DNA from: DMER64 sp964542305
GTDB lineage: Bacteria > Bacteroidota > Bacteroidia > Bacteroidales > UBA932
Reading direction: 5' to 3'
Length of the DNA: 64,000 nucleotides
NCBI GenBank assembly: GCA_964542305.1
Contig: CAZITX010000009.1
Location: 21,859 to 85,858 of the forward strand
Numbering within the stretch: position 1 is the first letter of the stretch; the number at the start of each line of letters is the position of its first letter. Shown here piece by piece: positions 51,032 to 59,833 of the stretch. The position numbers and the translations under genes are program-made. The notes beneath the pieces were generated by a model. That model worked only from the letters and a program-made list of their open reading frames with translations, was not told where the DNA came from and made no database searches.

Positions 51032-53092
51032 ATGATTACTAAAGAATTTCTGAATCCTGAAAGTATTGTTGTCGTTGGAGGTTCCGATGACTTTCAGAAA
51101 CCCGGAGGTAAAGTATTAAAAAATTTAAAAGACACCGGTTATCCGGGCCGTCTTTATGTTGTCAATCCCAAAGCCGACAACATACAGGAACTGCCTTCCT
51201 ACCGCCGCGTGGATGACGTCCCCCGGGCAGATGTGGCCATACTGGCCATTCCGGCGACCTATTGCCTGCATACCGTAGAAGTGCTTTGTTCGGAAAAAAA
51301 CACCAAAGGCATCATTATTTTTTCGGCAGGCTTTTCGGAAGAAAGCCCGGAAGGGGCAGAAATCGAAAAGAGAATACGCCTTGTAGCCGATCGTTACGGA
51401 GCGACTTTGATAGGTCCTAATTGCGTAGGCTACATGAACGAACATTATGCGGGAGTTTTTACAACCCCCATTCCCCGGTTTATCCCCGACAGCATAGACC
51501 TGATCTCGGGATCCGGGGCCACGGCGCTTTTCATAATTGATGCCGCTGTGCAACTGGGTATCCCGTTTGCCAATGTATTCTCGGTTGGCAACTCGGCACA
51601 GATTGGCGTGGAAGAAGTCCTGGAATTTCTGGATCAGAGTTATGTTCACGGGAAAAGTGCCCCGGTAAAACTCATCTATGCCGAAAGCATAAAAAAACCT
51701 CTCAAATTATGGAAACACGCCGCTTCCCTATACAGCAAAGGTGCACGAATAGCGGCTATAAAAGCCGGATCTTCAGAGGCCGGAAGCCGTGCAGCATCTT
51801 CACATACAGGTGCCCTGGCAAGCCCCGACTCAGCCGTCAACGCACTTTTTGAAAAAGCCGGGATCATACGTTGCAACGGCAGGAACCAGCTATTGACCGT
51901 GGCTTGTATTTTATTGAAAGGCATACCCAAAGGCAAAAATATGTGCATCATTACCCACGCAGGAGGTCCGGCCGTTATGCTGACAGATGTACTTTCAGAA
52001 AACAAGATTAATGTTCCCCCGATAAACACTGAAAAAGGGAAAAAACTGATGGAAAAGCTGTTCCCCGGATCTTCAGTGGCCAATCCCATAGATTTCCTGG
52101 CTACCGGAACGGCTAAACAACTTGGAGATATCATTGATTTTGTGGAAAACGACTGCCCCGTAATGGACGGAATGGCCGTGATATTCGGGTCTCCCGGACT
52201 AACTCCCGTCTTTGACGTATATGATCTGCTGGACAAAAAAATGGCCGAGTGTACAAAACCCGTCTACCCGCTTTTCCCTTCCGCTCTGAACGTCAGGGAA
52301 GAGATACTGGAGTTTCAGAAAAAAGGAAGGCTCTATTTTCCGGACGAAGTTGTATTTGGATCAGCATTGGCAAGAGTCCTGAACACCCCTGCCCCGGTCC
52401 CTGAAGAGACAGACCTTCCCCGGATCGATCAAAAAGCCATCCGTTCCATAGTTGACAATGCCCGCGACGGGTACCTACCCCCAAATGAAGTCAGTGCACT
52501 GCTGGATGCAGCCGGTATATCCCGGGCCCGAGAAGCCACTGCAGACAATGAAAAGGATTTGCTAAAAGCTGCAGAACAAGTGGGTTACCCGCTGGCAATG
52601 AAAGTGGTCGGCCCCGTTCACAAATCTGATGTGGGAGGCGTACGGCTAAATATAACGGAGCAACAAACGCTTCTGGCCAATTTCAGGGAAATGATGACCA
52701 TAAAGGATACTACTTCCATACTGCTTCAATCCATGCTTAGTGGCAGGGAACTTTTTATTGGTGCAAAAAAAGAACCTTCATTCGGACATACCGTAGTGTG
52801 CGGTCTTGGTGGCATATTTGTGGAAGTACTGCGCGATATCAGCACAGGTTTAAGCCCTGTCTCCCGCGAAGAAGCCCGGAAAATGATCTGCAACCTGAAA
52901 GGATACGGCCTGATCCGGGGAGTCAGGGGACAGGAAGGAGTCAACGAAGACCTTTTCACAGAAGCCATTGTAAGGGTCTCTGCATTGTGCACCTGTGCAC
53001 CTGAAATTGCAGAAATGGATTTGAACCCTCTTTTGGGAACAGCACATAATGTGACAGCCGTTGATGCCAGGATAAGGATTTCACGAACATGA
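51032..53092 (+). CDS. Acyl-CoA synthetase (ADP-forming), fused subunits
   Basis: 686 residues from ATG 51032. Domains in order: CoA-binding Rossmann (about 1-130; VVGGSDDFQKPGGKV), succinyl-CoA-ligase-like (about 150-290; SGSGATALFI, and SHTGALA), second ligase-like domain, and a C-terminal ATP-grasp (about 470-686; GYPLAMKVVGPVHKSDVGGVRL). It converts acyl-CoA, ADP and phosphate into acid, ATP and CoA. With the 2-oxoacid:ferredoxin oxidoreductase downstream it would gain ATP from amino-acid-derived 2-oxoacids. The stop overlaps the ATG of a small membrane protein. Confidence 0.88.
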   Translation: MITKEFLNPESIVVVGGSDDFQKPGGKVLKNLKDTGYPGRLYVVNPKADNIQELPSYRRVDDVPRADVAILAIPATYCLHTVEVLCSEKNTKGIIIFSAGFSEESPEGAEIEKRIRLVADRYGATLIGPNCVGYMNEHYAGVFTTPIPRFIPDSIDLISGSGATALFIIDAAVQLGIPFANVFSVGNSAQIGVEEVLEFLDQSYVHGKSAPVKLIYAESIKKPLKLWKHAASLYSKGARIAAIKAGSSEAGSRAASSHTGALASPDSAVNALFEKAGIIRCNGRNQLLTVACILLKGIPKGKNMCIITHAGGPAVMLTDVLSENKINVPPINTEKGKKLMEKLFPGSSVANPIDFLATGTAKQLGDIIDFVENDCPVMDGMAVIFGSPGLTPVFDVYDLLDKKMAECTKPVYPLFPSALNVREEILEFQKKGRLYFPDEVVFGSALARVLNTPAPVPEETDLPRIDQKAIRSIVDNARDGYLPPNEVSALLDAAGISRAREATADNEKDLLKAAEQVGYPLAMKVVGPVHKSDVGGVRLNITEQQTLLANFREMMTIKDTTSILLQSMLSGRELFIGAKKEPSFGHTVVCGLGGIFVEVLRDISTGLSPVSREEARKMICNLKGYGLIRGVRGQEGVNEDLFTEAIVRVSALCTCAPEIAEMDLNPLLGTAHNVTAVDARIRISRT

Positions 53093-53241
53093 TAAAACGA
53101 CTGGCAGCTTGGTTTAAAAATTTGCCTGCCCATATGCAGGTTATGGTTATCCTGATACCGTTGCTTCTGTTGGCTATACTCCTTAGCCTGGATAGGATCC
53201 TGGAAGGCATTGCGAAAGGATTTTTGTATTTTAACCGATAA
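53089..53241 (+). CDS. Small single-helix membrane protein (50 residues)
   Basis: An ATGA overlap with the acyl-CoA synthetase stop opens a 50-codon frame: MIKRLAAWFKNLPAHMQ, a membrane helix VMVILIPLLLLAILLSL at about residues 18-34, then DRILEGIAKGFLYFNR. A basic amphipathic start, one helix and a tight translational overlap argue for a real gene. I do not recognise the family. It may help attach or modulate the neighbouring synthetase or oxidoreductase at the membrane; that is only a guess. Confidence 0.6.
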   Translation: MIKRLAAWFKNLPAHMQVMVILIPLLLLAILLSLDRILEGIAKGFLYFNR

Positions 53242-53268
53242 AATGTAAGGTATTTTAAATTTTTACTA

Positions 53269-53276
53269 TACATTTG
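53269..53276 (+). promoter_or_regulatory. -7 box TACATTTG of the oxidoreductase operon
   Basis: Perfect consensus match 39 bases before the ferredoxin-like subunit ATG, in an AT-rich stretch after the small membrane protein. It suggests the four subunits can be transcribed separately from the synthetase. Confidence 0.5.
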
Positions 53277-53315
53277 TAAGATTTTTAAGCAAACAACTAA
53301 TAATTATAAAATAAT

Positions 53316-53537
53316 ATGGCATTCAAAGGCGCTATTGTAGTAGACACAGAAAAATGTAAGGGATGTGGTGTATGCGTAGTCAATTGCCCTACACAGACCA
53401 TTGCCCTGGCCAAAAAAGTAAATGGTAAGGGATATCCCTATTCCTACATGGAACATCCGGACAAATGCATAGGTTGCGGTAATTGCGCAATAGTTTGTCC
53501 TGATACAGTGATCACTGTATACAAAGTTAAAATTTAA
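53316..53537 (+). CDS. 2-oxoacid:ferredoxin oxidoreductase, ferredoxin-like delta subunit
   Basis: 73 residues with two 4Fe-4S motifs: CKGCGVCVVNCP and CIGCGNCAIVCP. It passes electrons from the catalytic subunits to ferredoxin. First of four consecutive subunit genes (13 bases before the alpha subunit). Confidence 0.9.
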   Translation: MAFKGAIVVDTEKCKGCGVCVVNCPTQTIALAKKVNGKGYPYSYMEHPDKCIGCGNCAIVCPDTVITVYKVKI

Positions 53538-53550
53538 CAAAAGTAATACT

Positions 53551-54633
53551 ATGGCAGAAAAATTATTGAAGAAAGGGAATGAAGCCATTGCCCTGGCCGC
53601 AATCCGTTACGGTGCGGACGGGTACTTTGGTTATCCCATTACCCCCCAAAGCGAAGTGATGGAGACACTGATGGAAGAAATGCCCTGGGAAACCACCGGT
53701 ATGGTAGTTCTTCAGGCTGAAAGCGAAACATCATCCATCAATATGCTGTACGGAGGTGCCTGCTGCGGGAAGAAAGTCATGACATCTTCTTCCAGTCCGG
53801 GCATCAGCCTGATGTGTGAAGGAATATCCTATATGGCCGGTGCGGAACTTCCGTGTCTGCTTGTCAATGTTATACGCGGCGGCCCCGGCCTGGGCACCAT
53901 ACAACCTGCCCAGGGAGATTATTTCCAGGCCGTAAAAGGCGGCGGACACGGCGATTATAAGATCATCGTGCTGGCCCCAGCTTCCGTACAGGAAATGTAC
54001 GATTTTGTAGGACTCGGCTTTGAACTGGCTTTCAAATACCGTATTCCTACCATGATCCTCTCCGATGGAGCCATCGGTCAAATGATGGAAAAGGTGGAAT
54101 TGCGCGATCCTGTCAGACGACTGACAGACAAGGAAATAGCCGAAAAATACGGGCATTGGGCCACCGTGGGAAAACCCGCAACCCGGAAAGGAAACATTAT
54201 CTCCTCCCTGTCCCTGGCAGCTTCGGAAATGGAAGCCATCAACCTGAGATTGCAGGAAAAATACAGGACCATTGAAAAGAACGAGATCCGTTGTGAAAAG
54301 ACCATGTGTGATGATGCCGAGTACCTGCTGGTGGCCTTTGGCAGTTCTTCCCGGATATGTGAAGGCACCGTGGAAATAGCCCGTGAAAAAGGTATCCGCC
54401 TGGGATTGCTCAGACCCATAACCCTGTTCCCCTACCCGACACCCGTAATCCAGCAAATGTTGCCGCAACTCAAAGGAATCATGTCTGTTGAACTGAATTC
54501 AGGGCAAATGGTGGAAGACGTCAGGCTGGCGGTTAACGGTGCGGTTCCCGTAGAGTTTTACGGACGTATGGGAGGATCCATTTTCTCCCCCGAAGAAGTA
54601 TTCAAAGCCTTTGCCGAAAAATTCAACCTTTAA
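53551..54633 (+). CDS. 2-oxoacid:ferredoxin oxidoreductase alpha subunit (VorB/KorA-like)
   Basis: 360 residues. The pyrimidine-binding fold of the POR superfamily shows GYFGYPITPQSEVMETL near the start, QAESETSSINMLYGGACCGKKVMTSSSSPGISLM-type segment and the C-terminal transketolase-like domain (LGLLRPITLFPYP). Length and style fit branched-chain (Vor) or 2-oxoglutarate (Kor) enzymes rather than pyruvate POR. Which 2-oxoacid is used cannot be read from sequence by eye. Confidence 0.85.
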   Translation: MAEKLLKKGNEAIALAAIRYGADGYFGYPITPQSEVMETLMEEMPWETTGMVVLQAESETSSINMLYGGACCGKKVMTSSSSPGISLMCEGISYMAGAELPCLLVNVIRGGPGLGTIQPAQGDYFQAVKGGGHGDYKIIVLAPASVQEMYDFVGLGFELAFKYRIPTMILSDGAIGQMMEKVELRDPVRRLTDKEIAEKYGHWATVGKPATRKGNIISSLSLAASEMEAINLRLQEKYRTIEKNEIRCEKTMCDDAEYLLVAFGSSSRICEGTVEIAREKGIRLGLLRPITLFPYPTPVIQQMLPQLKGIMSVELNSGQMVEDVRLAVNGAVPVEFYGRMGGSIFSPEEVFKAFAEKFNL

Positions 54634-54645
54634 TTGAAGATCATT

Positions 54646-55407
54646 ATGGACATTAACGAAATAATTAAACCCGAAAATCTGGTATACCAAAAGAGCAAAG
54701 TGCTTACAGATACGGTGATGCACTATTGCCCGGGATGCAGCCACGGTGTGGTACATAAATTACTGGCCGAGGTGATCGAAGAACTGGACATACAGGACAA
54801 AACCATAGGGATATCTCCCGTGGGATGTGCCGTTTTCGCATACAAATACCTTGATATAGACTGGCAGCAGGCCGCCCACGGAAGGGCCCCCGCCCTGGCA
54901 ACCGCTACCAAACGATTGTACCCGGATAAATACGTCTTTTCTTACCAGGGAGACGGAGATCTGGCGTCCATCGGAACAGCAGAGATCATACATGCATGCA
55001 ATCGCGGAGAGAATATTGTTGTGATTTTCATCAACAACGCCATTTACGGCATGACCGGAGGACAGATGGCCCCGACGACCCTAATAGATATGAAAACGTC
55101 CACGACACCTTACGGAAGAAAAGCCGAGTTAAACGGATATCCCCTGAAGATCACCGAGTTGGTGGCTCAGCTGGAAGGTACCTGCTACGTTACCCGCCAG
55201 GCAGTCGAAAATCCTGCCAACGTACGAAAAACCAAAAAGGCCATCCGGAAAGCATTTGAAAACTCGGCGCAGAAAAAAGGCACTTCCTTTGTAGAAATTG
55301 TATCTGCCTGCAACTCCAACTGGAAGATGCCCCCTGTAGACGCCAATAAATGGATGGAAGATAACATGTTCCCGTTTTATCCACTGGGAGATATAAAAGA
55401 CAGATAA
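54646..55407 (+). CDS. 2-oxoacid:ferredoxin oxidoreductase beta subunit (TPP-binding)
   Basis: 253 residues from ATG 54646 (MDINEIIKPENLV). Cluster/TPP motifs: YCPGCSHGVVHKL, ISPVGCAVFAY, and the TPP-binding GDGDLASIG...NNAIYGMTGGQ. It decarboxylates the 2-oxoacid on TPP and makes the acyl-CoA. Twelve bases separate it from the alpha subunit and one base from the gamma subunit. Confidence 0.88.
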   Translation: MDINEIIKPENLVYQKSKVLTDTVMHYCPGCSHGVVHKLLAEVIEELDIQDKTIGISPVGCAVFAYKYLDIDWQQAAHGRAPALATATKRLYPDKYVFSYQGDGDLASIGTAEIIHACNRGENIVVIFINNAIYGMTGGQMAPTTLIDMKTSTTPYGRKAELNGYPLKITELVAQLEGTCYVTRQAVENPANVRKTKKAIRKAFENSAQKKGTSFVEIVSACNSNWKMPPVDANKWMEDNMFPFYPLGDIKDR

Positions 55408-55408
55408 T

Positions 55409-55954
55409 ATGAAAGAAGAATTGATTATAGCCGGTTTCGGAGGACAGGGAGTCCTCTCTATGGGTAAGATACTTGCCTATTCAGGAATAATGCAGGACAA
55501 GGAAGTAACCTGGATGCCTTCATACGGTCCTGAAATGCGGGGAGGAACAGCCAACGTCACCGTAATTATAAGTGACAAACGCATCAGCTCACCCATTCTG
55601 CAATGGTGTGACACTGCCATAGTGCTGAATCAACAGTCAATGGATAAATTCGAACCCATGATCAGAAAGGGAGGTCTTTTGCTTTACGATCCCAATGGTA
55701 TTTCCCGCCACCCGACCCGCAAAGACATTAAGGTTTATTCCATTGCGGCGACCGATCTGGCCAACCGGATGGAAATGTCCAGAACATTTAACATGATGGT
55801 CCTGGGTGCTTACCTGAAACTCAAACCCATACTGGATAAAGAGAATGTTCTGAAAGGCCTGAAAAAGTCATTGCCTGAAAGGCATCATCACTTTATCCCG
55901 CTCAATGAAAAGGCGATAGAGGTGGGAAAAGAACACGTTAAAGAGGTCGTTTAG
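55409..55954 (+). CDS. 2-oxoacid:ferredoxin oxidoreductase gamma subunit
   Basis: 181 residues with the gamma-domain start IIAGFGGQGVLSMGKILA and WMPSYGPEMRGGTANVTVIIS. It binds CoA-side elements of the enzyme. Last gene of the operon; its stop lies in the loop of the terminator at 55941-55966. Confidence 0.88.
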   Translation: MKEELIIAGFGGQGVLSMGKILAYSGIMQDKEVTWMPSYGPEMRGGTANVTVIISDKRISSPILQWCDTAIVLNQQSMDKFEPMIRKGGLLLYDPNGISRHPTRKDIKVYSIAATDLANRMEMSRTFNMMVLGAYLKLKPILDKENVLKGLKKSLPERHHHFIPLNEKAIEVGKEHVKEVV

Positions 55955-55966
55955 ACCTCTTTTTTT
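55941..55966 (+). terminator. Intrinsic terminator of the oxidoreductase operon
   Basis: A 7-bp stem (AGAGGTC 55942-55948 with GACCTCT 55954-55960) and a T-run to 55966. It includes the last codons and stop of the gamma subunit. Confidence 0.8.
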
Positions 55967-55983
55967 ATTCATTAAAAAAGCAT

Positions 55984-55991
55984 TATCTTTG
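55984..55991 (+). promoter_or_regulatory. -7 box TATCTTTG of the zapA operon
   Basis: Perfect consensus match 17 bases before the coiled-coil protein ATG, just after the terminator. Confidence 0.55.
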
Positions 55992-56008
55992 CTTAACGGT
56001 ATAAAAAG

Positions 56009-56302
56009 ATGAAACCTCAACACGCAGCCATTATAGACCCGTTAAAGCAGAAGATAGAAACCCTTATTTCTCTGCATGAAAGGGCGTTGACGGAAAACCG
56101 TGAATTGAACAACCAATTACAAATTATTAGCGAAGAACTAAACAGATATAAAAAAGAAAAGGAAGACTTAGAAAACAAAGTGCAAAAACTCCAGATGGCC
56201 GGAGCTTTTCAGTCATCGGATGAAGATGCAAAGGAAGCAAAACAGAAAATCGGGAAGTTGATCAGGGAAATTGATAAATGTTTAAACATGCTCAACCGGT
56301 AG
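56009..56302 (+). CDS. Small coiled-coil protein upstream of zapA
   Basis: 97 residues, almost entirely heptad-patterned helix (about residues 10-70) rich in lysine and glutamate, with a C-terminal helix ending NMLNR. No signal or membrane segment. It sits 9 bases before zapA; a cytosolic cell-division partner of ZapA (a ZapB-like role) is an inference from position and coiled-coil character. Confidence 0.6.
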   Translation: MKPQHAAIIDPLKQKIETLISLHERALTENRELNNQLQIISEELNRYKKEKEDLENKVQKLQMAGAFQSSDEDAKEAKQKIGKLIREIDKCLNMLNR

Positions 56303-56311
56303 AGCACAACA

Positions 56312-56602
56312 ATGAGTGAAGAAAAATTATCCATTAAGATCAGTATAGCGGATCGTTATTACCCATTACGAATAGCGTCCGAAGACGAGGAGATGGTTCG
56401 TGCAGCGGCTTTGCGCATCAATCAGAAAATTGAACAGTTCAGCGTAAAGTATTCCGGACAGGACACCCAGGACGCACTGGCCATGGCAGCCCTTCAGTTT
56501 GTACTGAGTCTGCTGAAATACGAAAAAGATAACGAAACGAACGACATCATTACCGAAATTGCGACACTGGATAATTTTTTAGGAGAATACCTGGAAAGAT
56601 AA
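56312..56602 (+). CDS. zapA: Cell division protein ZapA
   Basis: 96 residues. The N-terminal beta part LSIKISIADRYYPLRIASEDEEMVRAAALRIN is the ZapA signature, followed by a long helix. ZapA bundles FtsZ filaments at midcell. The TAA stop forms part of the promoter of the 6S RNA that follows. Confidence 0.85.
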   Translation: MSEEKLSIKISIADRYYPLRIASEDEEMVRAAALRINQKIEQFSVKYSGQDTQDALAMAALQFVLSLLKYEKDNETNDIITEIATLDNFLGEYLER

Positions 56603-56608
56603 ATTTTG

Positions 56609-56806
56609 ACCCGTTACATACCAAGCTCTTTGCGAAACTCAACACTTTAAACTTTATGGAGTGTCTTGACTGTTAAAAACAGGCCCCTTTGTTACCCTTC
56701 GGGGAATTCCGGTTACGGGACGTGGGAAGTTTGCAACAAAGCTCAGATCCTCCAAATCCTGCTTATCAGGGTTTTTGCTAAACAGCGGTATGTTAACGGG
56801 TTTTTT
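56609..56806 (+). ncRNA. ssrS: 6S RNA (global regulator of sigma-70-type RNA polymerase)
   Basis: About 195 bases between zapA and rny. The ends form a long closing stem: 56609-56622 (ACCCGTTACATACC) pairs with 56787-56801 with one bulged base, followed by a T-run to 56806 as terminator. The interior has a further stem around 56690-56720 and a large unpaired bulge, the 6S layout that mimics an open promoter. Position after zapA matches the E. coli arrangement. A -7-like box (AAATTTTG, 56601-56608) overlaps the zapA stop. Identified by structure and synteny, not sequence identity. Confidence 0.75.
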
Positions 56807-56856
56807 ATATTTTTTTATGAAGACAACTAACAAACATATATATACTAATTACACTT

Positions 56857-58407
56857 ATGAACAACACATATATTACTATTGCTATATGCATCATCGCCGG
56901 CCTTTTGACCGGTTTTGTGCTGGGATACACATACTTCAGGGCTGTCGTCCTGAAAAAGAGGGCTAAAATTCTTCTCAAGGATGCCGAACTGGAAGCCGAA
57001 AACATAAAACGCGAGAAAATCCTCCAGGCCAAAGAAAAATTCCTGCAATTAAAATCTGACCACGAACAGCTTATATCAGAAAGAAACAACAAGATCGCAC
57101 AGGCAGAGAACAAGCTGAAACAGCGAGAAATTGCGATGAATCAGCAAAACGCCGAGATGCAGAGAAAACACAAAGAAGTCTCGACCCTGAAAGACACCCT
57201 GACGGCCCAGATGGAATTGGCAGAAAAGAAGGTGGAAGAATATGAAAAACTGCGCCAGCAACAAATCGAAAAAATTGAGAGCATGGCCAATATGTCTGCA
57301 GAAGACGCCAAGGCTTTGCTCATTGAGAATATGAAAGAAGAGGCTAAAAGTCAGGCTATGTCCTATATCAGTGAGGTAATGGACGAAGCCAGACTGACAG
57401 CCGGAAAAGAAGCCAAACGCGTGGTTATCAACACCATTCAGCGTGTAGCTTCGGAAACTGCGATTGAGAATGCCGTAACGGTTTTCAATATTGACAGCGA
57501 CGAAATCAAAGGCCGTATCATTGGACGGGAAGGCAGGAACATTCGTGCCCTGGAAGCCGCTACCGGTGTGGAGATCGTAGTAGACGACACCCCGGAAGCC
57601 ATATTACTCTCGGCTTTTGACCCCGTTCGCAGGGAAGTGGCCCGGCTGGCATTGCACCAATTGGTGACCGACGGCCGCATACACCCGGCACGCATTGAAG
57701 AAGTAGTAGCCAAAATACAAAAACAAGTTGAAGAAGAGATCATTGAGACCGGTAAAAGGACTTGCATTGACCTGGGTATACATGGCCTTCACGCCGAATT
57801 GATCCGGCTGGTGGGAAAAATGAAATACCGTTCTTCTTACGGACAAAACCTGTTGCAACACTCACGCGAAGTGGCCAACTTATCTTCCATCATGGCCTCC
57901 GAACTGGGTCTGAATACAAAACTGGCCAAAAGAGCCGGATTGTTACACGATATCGGGAAAGTGTCCGATGAGGATCCCGAGCTTCCCCATGCAGTTCTTG
58001 GCATGCGGCTTGCCGAGAAATACAAGGAAAGACCGGAAGTTTGCAACGCCATTGGAGCCCACCACGAGGAAACAGAAATGACGTCTTTGATAGCCCCGCT
58101 GATACTGGTCGGGGATGCGATCTCTGGAGCGCGTCCGGGGGCACGCAGGGAAGTTATTGAGTCTTACATCAAACGCCTTAAAGGCATGGAAGACCTGGCA
58201 CTGGATTACCCGGGTGTTACCAAGACATATGCCATTCAGGCCGGAAGGGAATTACGCGTTATTGTAGGATCCGAAAAGGTTAGTGATCAGGATGCCGAAA
58301 GGCTTTCTCATGACATCGCACAAAAGATACAGGACGAAATGGTATATCCCGGGCAGGTCAAGATCACTGTGATCCGGGAAACCAGGGCGGTTAATTACGC
58401 CAAATAA
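56857..58407 (+). CDS. rny: Ribonuclease Y
   Basis: 516 residues, standard length. N-terminal membrane helix (about 5-25), a long charged coiled coil (about 30-190), a KH domain (about 205-270; GRIIGREGRNIRALEAATGVE) and an HD domain (about 330-425; LLHDIGKVSDEDPE with the metal HD pair). RNase Y is the membrane-bound endoribonuclease that starts mRNA decay. The last 17 bases overlap the convergent M14 gene. Confidence 0.95.
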   Translation: MNNTYITIAICIIAGLLTGFVLGYTYFRAVVLKKRAKILLKDAELEAENIKREKILQAKEKFLQLKSDHEQLISERNNKIAQAENKLKQREIAMNQQNAEMQRKHKEVSTLKDTLTAQMELAEKKVEEYEKLRQQQIEKIESMANMSAEDAKALLIENMKEEAKSQAMSYISEVMDEARLTAGKEAKRVVINTIQRVASETAIENAVTVFNIDSDEIKGRIIGREGRNIRALEAATGVEIVVDDTPEAILLSAFDPVRREVARLALHQLVTDGRIHPARIEEVVAKIQKQVEEEIIETGKRTCIDLGIHGLHAELIRLVGKMKYRSSYGQNLLQHSREVANLSSIMASELGLNTKLAKRAGLLHDIGKVSDEDPELPHAVLGMRLAEKYKERPEVCNAIGAHHEETEMTSLIAPLILVGDAISGARPGARREVIESYIKRLKGMEDLALDYPGVTKTYAIQAGRELRVIVGSEKVSDQDAERLSHDIAQKIQDEMVYPGQVKITVIRETRAVNYAK

Positions 58408-59827
58408 AACTTACCCGGAGAGGTCCTTTATAGGGTTCATCCCCGGTACGTATCACATAACGAAAAGGACCGGGACGTTTTTTGACTACCGTATCGTAAG
58501 GTATCCAGGCATTATCCCAGATAAAGATCCGGTACTCTCCTGCCGGCAGTATTGAGTGGCGGTAAACGGTCCTTTTTCCTCTGACAGTTCCTTCCAATAT
58601 ATGCCGGCCCGGTACATCCCAGTGGAAATAATCCGATACGGCACGTAAAAGGTATTCACCGTTCTCTTTTAGGGACTCAACGGTTACCCATTCATTATCG
58701 GGATTCTCGTTGTAATAGGAATACGGCATTTCAAGGGTCAGCGCCAGCGTTCGGCCTTTAGTCCTGTCCCATATCCATCCTTCGACATAACGGGGAGCAG
58801 GAGCTGAATAAAACATGTCTTCCGGGAAAAAATAGGGATTGTCGTCCGTTGTCAGGTATGCCAGCTTCATGGCATTCCCGTAATAGTCAGGATTAGTTGA
58901 TTCCGCGGTGTGAATGTAATAACTTGCTTTGTCTGAAGACTGGGCATGAACGTTCAAGACCATATCAAAAGGTTTTTTCCGTGTGAGGGAATCCATTTTG
59001 GCCCGTAACAAGGCAACTTCCACAGAAGTGACGGAGTCCGGATGATCCCAGTTGATCTCCTGGTTAATTCCCCGTGCATTGGACCGGGAATAACCTCCGT
59101 ATACTCCGTCCGGATTGGCAAAAGGAACTATGTAAAAAACCGCTCGGCGTCTGTATTCACGACCCGTGGGCGAATCCTCCGTAAGGCGGTCAAGCAGCCC
59201 GTCAAGCTGCCAGTTTGCAGGCGTTTCACTGGGATGAACCCGCGCGTGTATCCAGATCCTGTTTTTTTGATCTTCCGGCGTACCCGGATCGGTTATGGTA
59301 AGCATTTGAATGGGTAATCCCATCATGCTCAACCCCAAAGTGTCCCGGGTGACATAGGATGGAGCGGTCCACTTATCCAGTTTCTCCTGAAGCATGTCCC
59401 ATCCATAAGGAACAAAATAGGCTATGTACACCGAGTCCCGGTCAAATAACGCGGACACTTTGCGCATAGAAGCCATATAATGCTCAAATCGATGAAAATG
59501 CTCCCCGTCATAGGAAAAGACAGCCCTTTTGGGATCGGTATTCTCAAAATTGAGGTAGATGTGCTTCCCGCGTACATTTTCCATTAAAAAATAAAACCAC
59601 CTGCCGCTGGGCTCCAATTCAGGATTTGCGGGATTGTACGGATCAGATCTGGAAGTTACGCGGTAGGAAAGATGCAACACGGAATCTGTCATAGAAGGTC
59701 TGACCCAGACCGAGTCAATGAGCTCTATCTCACCCAGGCACCCAGAATCAAAATTGGCGGAAAATTTAACAGGATCACCTTCCTGCAACCACGTTGCAAG
59801 AGAAGTCAGTATAAAAAGCCATTTCAT
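58391..59827 (-). CDS. Exported M14 zinc carboxypeptidase-like protein
   Basis: 478 residues with a short N-terminal hydrophobic segment (KWLFILTSLATWL) as signal. The N-terminal 150 residues form a beta domain; the M14 fold follows with zinc ligands in RVHPSETPAN (HxxE) and NVHAQSS, an NPDGVYGG motif, and the catalytic glutamate in LTLEMPYS. Probably a periplasmic or surface carboxypeptidase related to the cytosolic-carboxypeptidase-like M14D group. It ends a five-gene proteolysis operon, 6 bases after the M20 peptidase. Confidence 0.8.
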   Translation of the reverse strand: MKWLFILTSLATWLQEGDPVKFSANFDSGCLGEIELIDSVWVRPSMTDSVLHLSYRVTSRSDPYNPANPELEPSGRWFYFLMENVRGKHIYLNFENTDPKRAVFSYDGEHFHRFEHYMASMRKVSALFDRDSVYIAYFVPYGWDMLQEKLDKWTAPSYVTRDTLGLSMMGLPIQMLTITDPGTPEDQKNRIWIHARVHPSETPANWQLDGLLDRLTEDSPTGREYRRRAVFYIVPFANPDGVYGGYSRSNARGINQEINWDHPDSVTSVEVALLRAKMDSLTRKKPFDMVLNVHAQSSDKASYYIHTAESTNPDYYGNAMKLAYLTTDDNPYFFPEDMFYSAPAPRYVEGWIWDRTKGRTLALTLEMPYSYYNENPDNEWVTVESLKENGEYLLRAVSDYFHWDVPGRHILEGTVRGKRTVYRHSILPAGEYRIFIWDNAWIPYDTVVKKRPGPFRYVIRTGDEPYKGPLRVSFIWRN

Positions 59828-59833
59828 AGCCTT

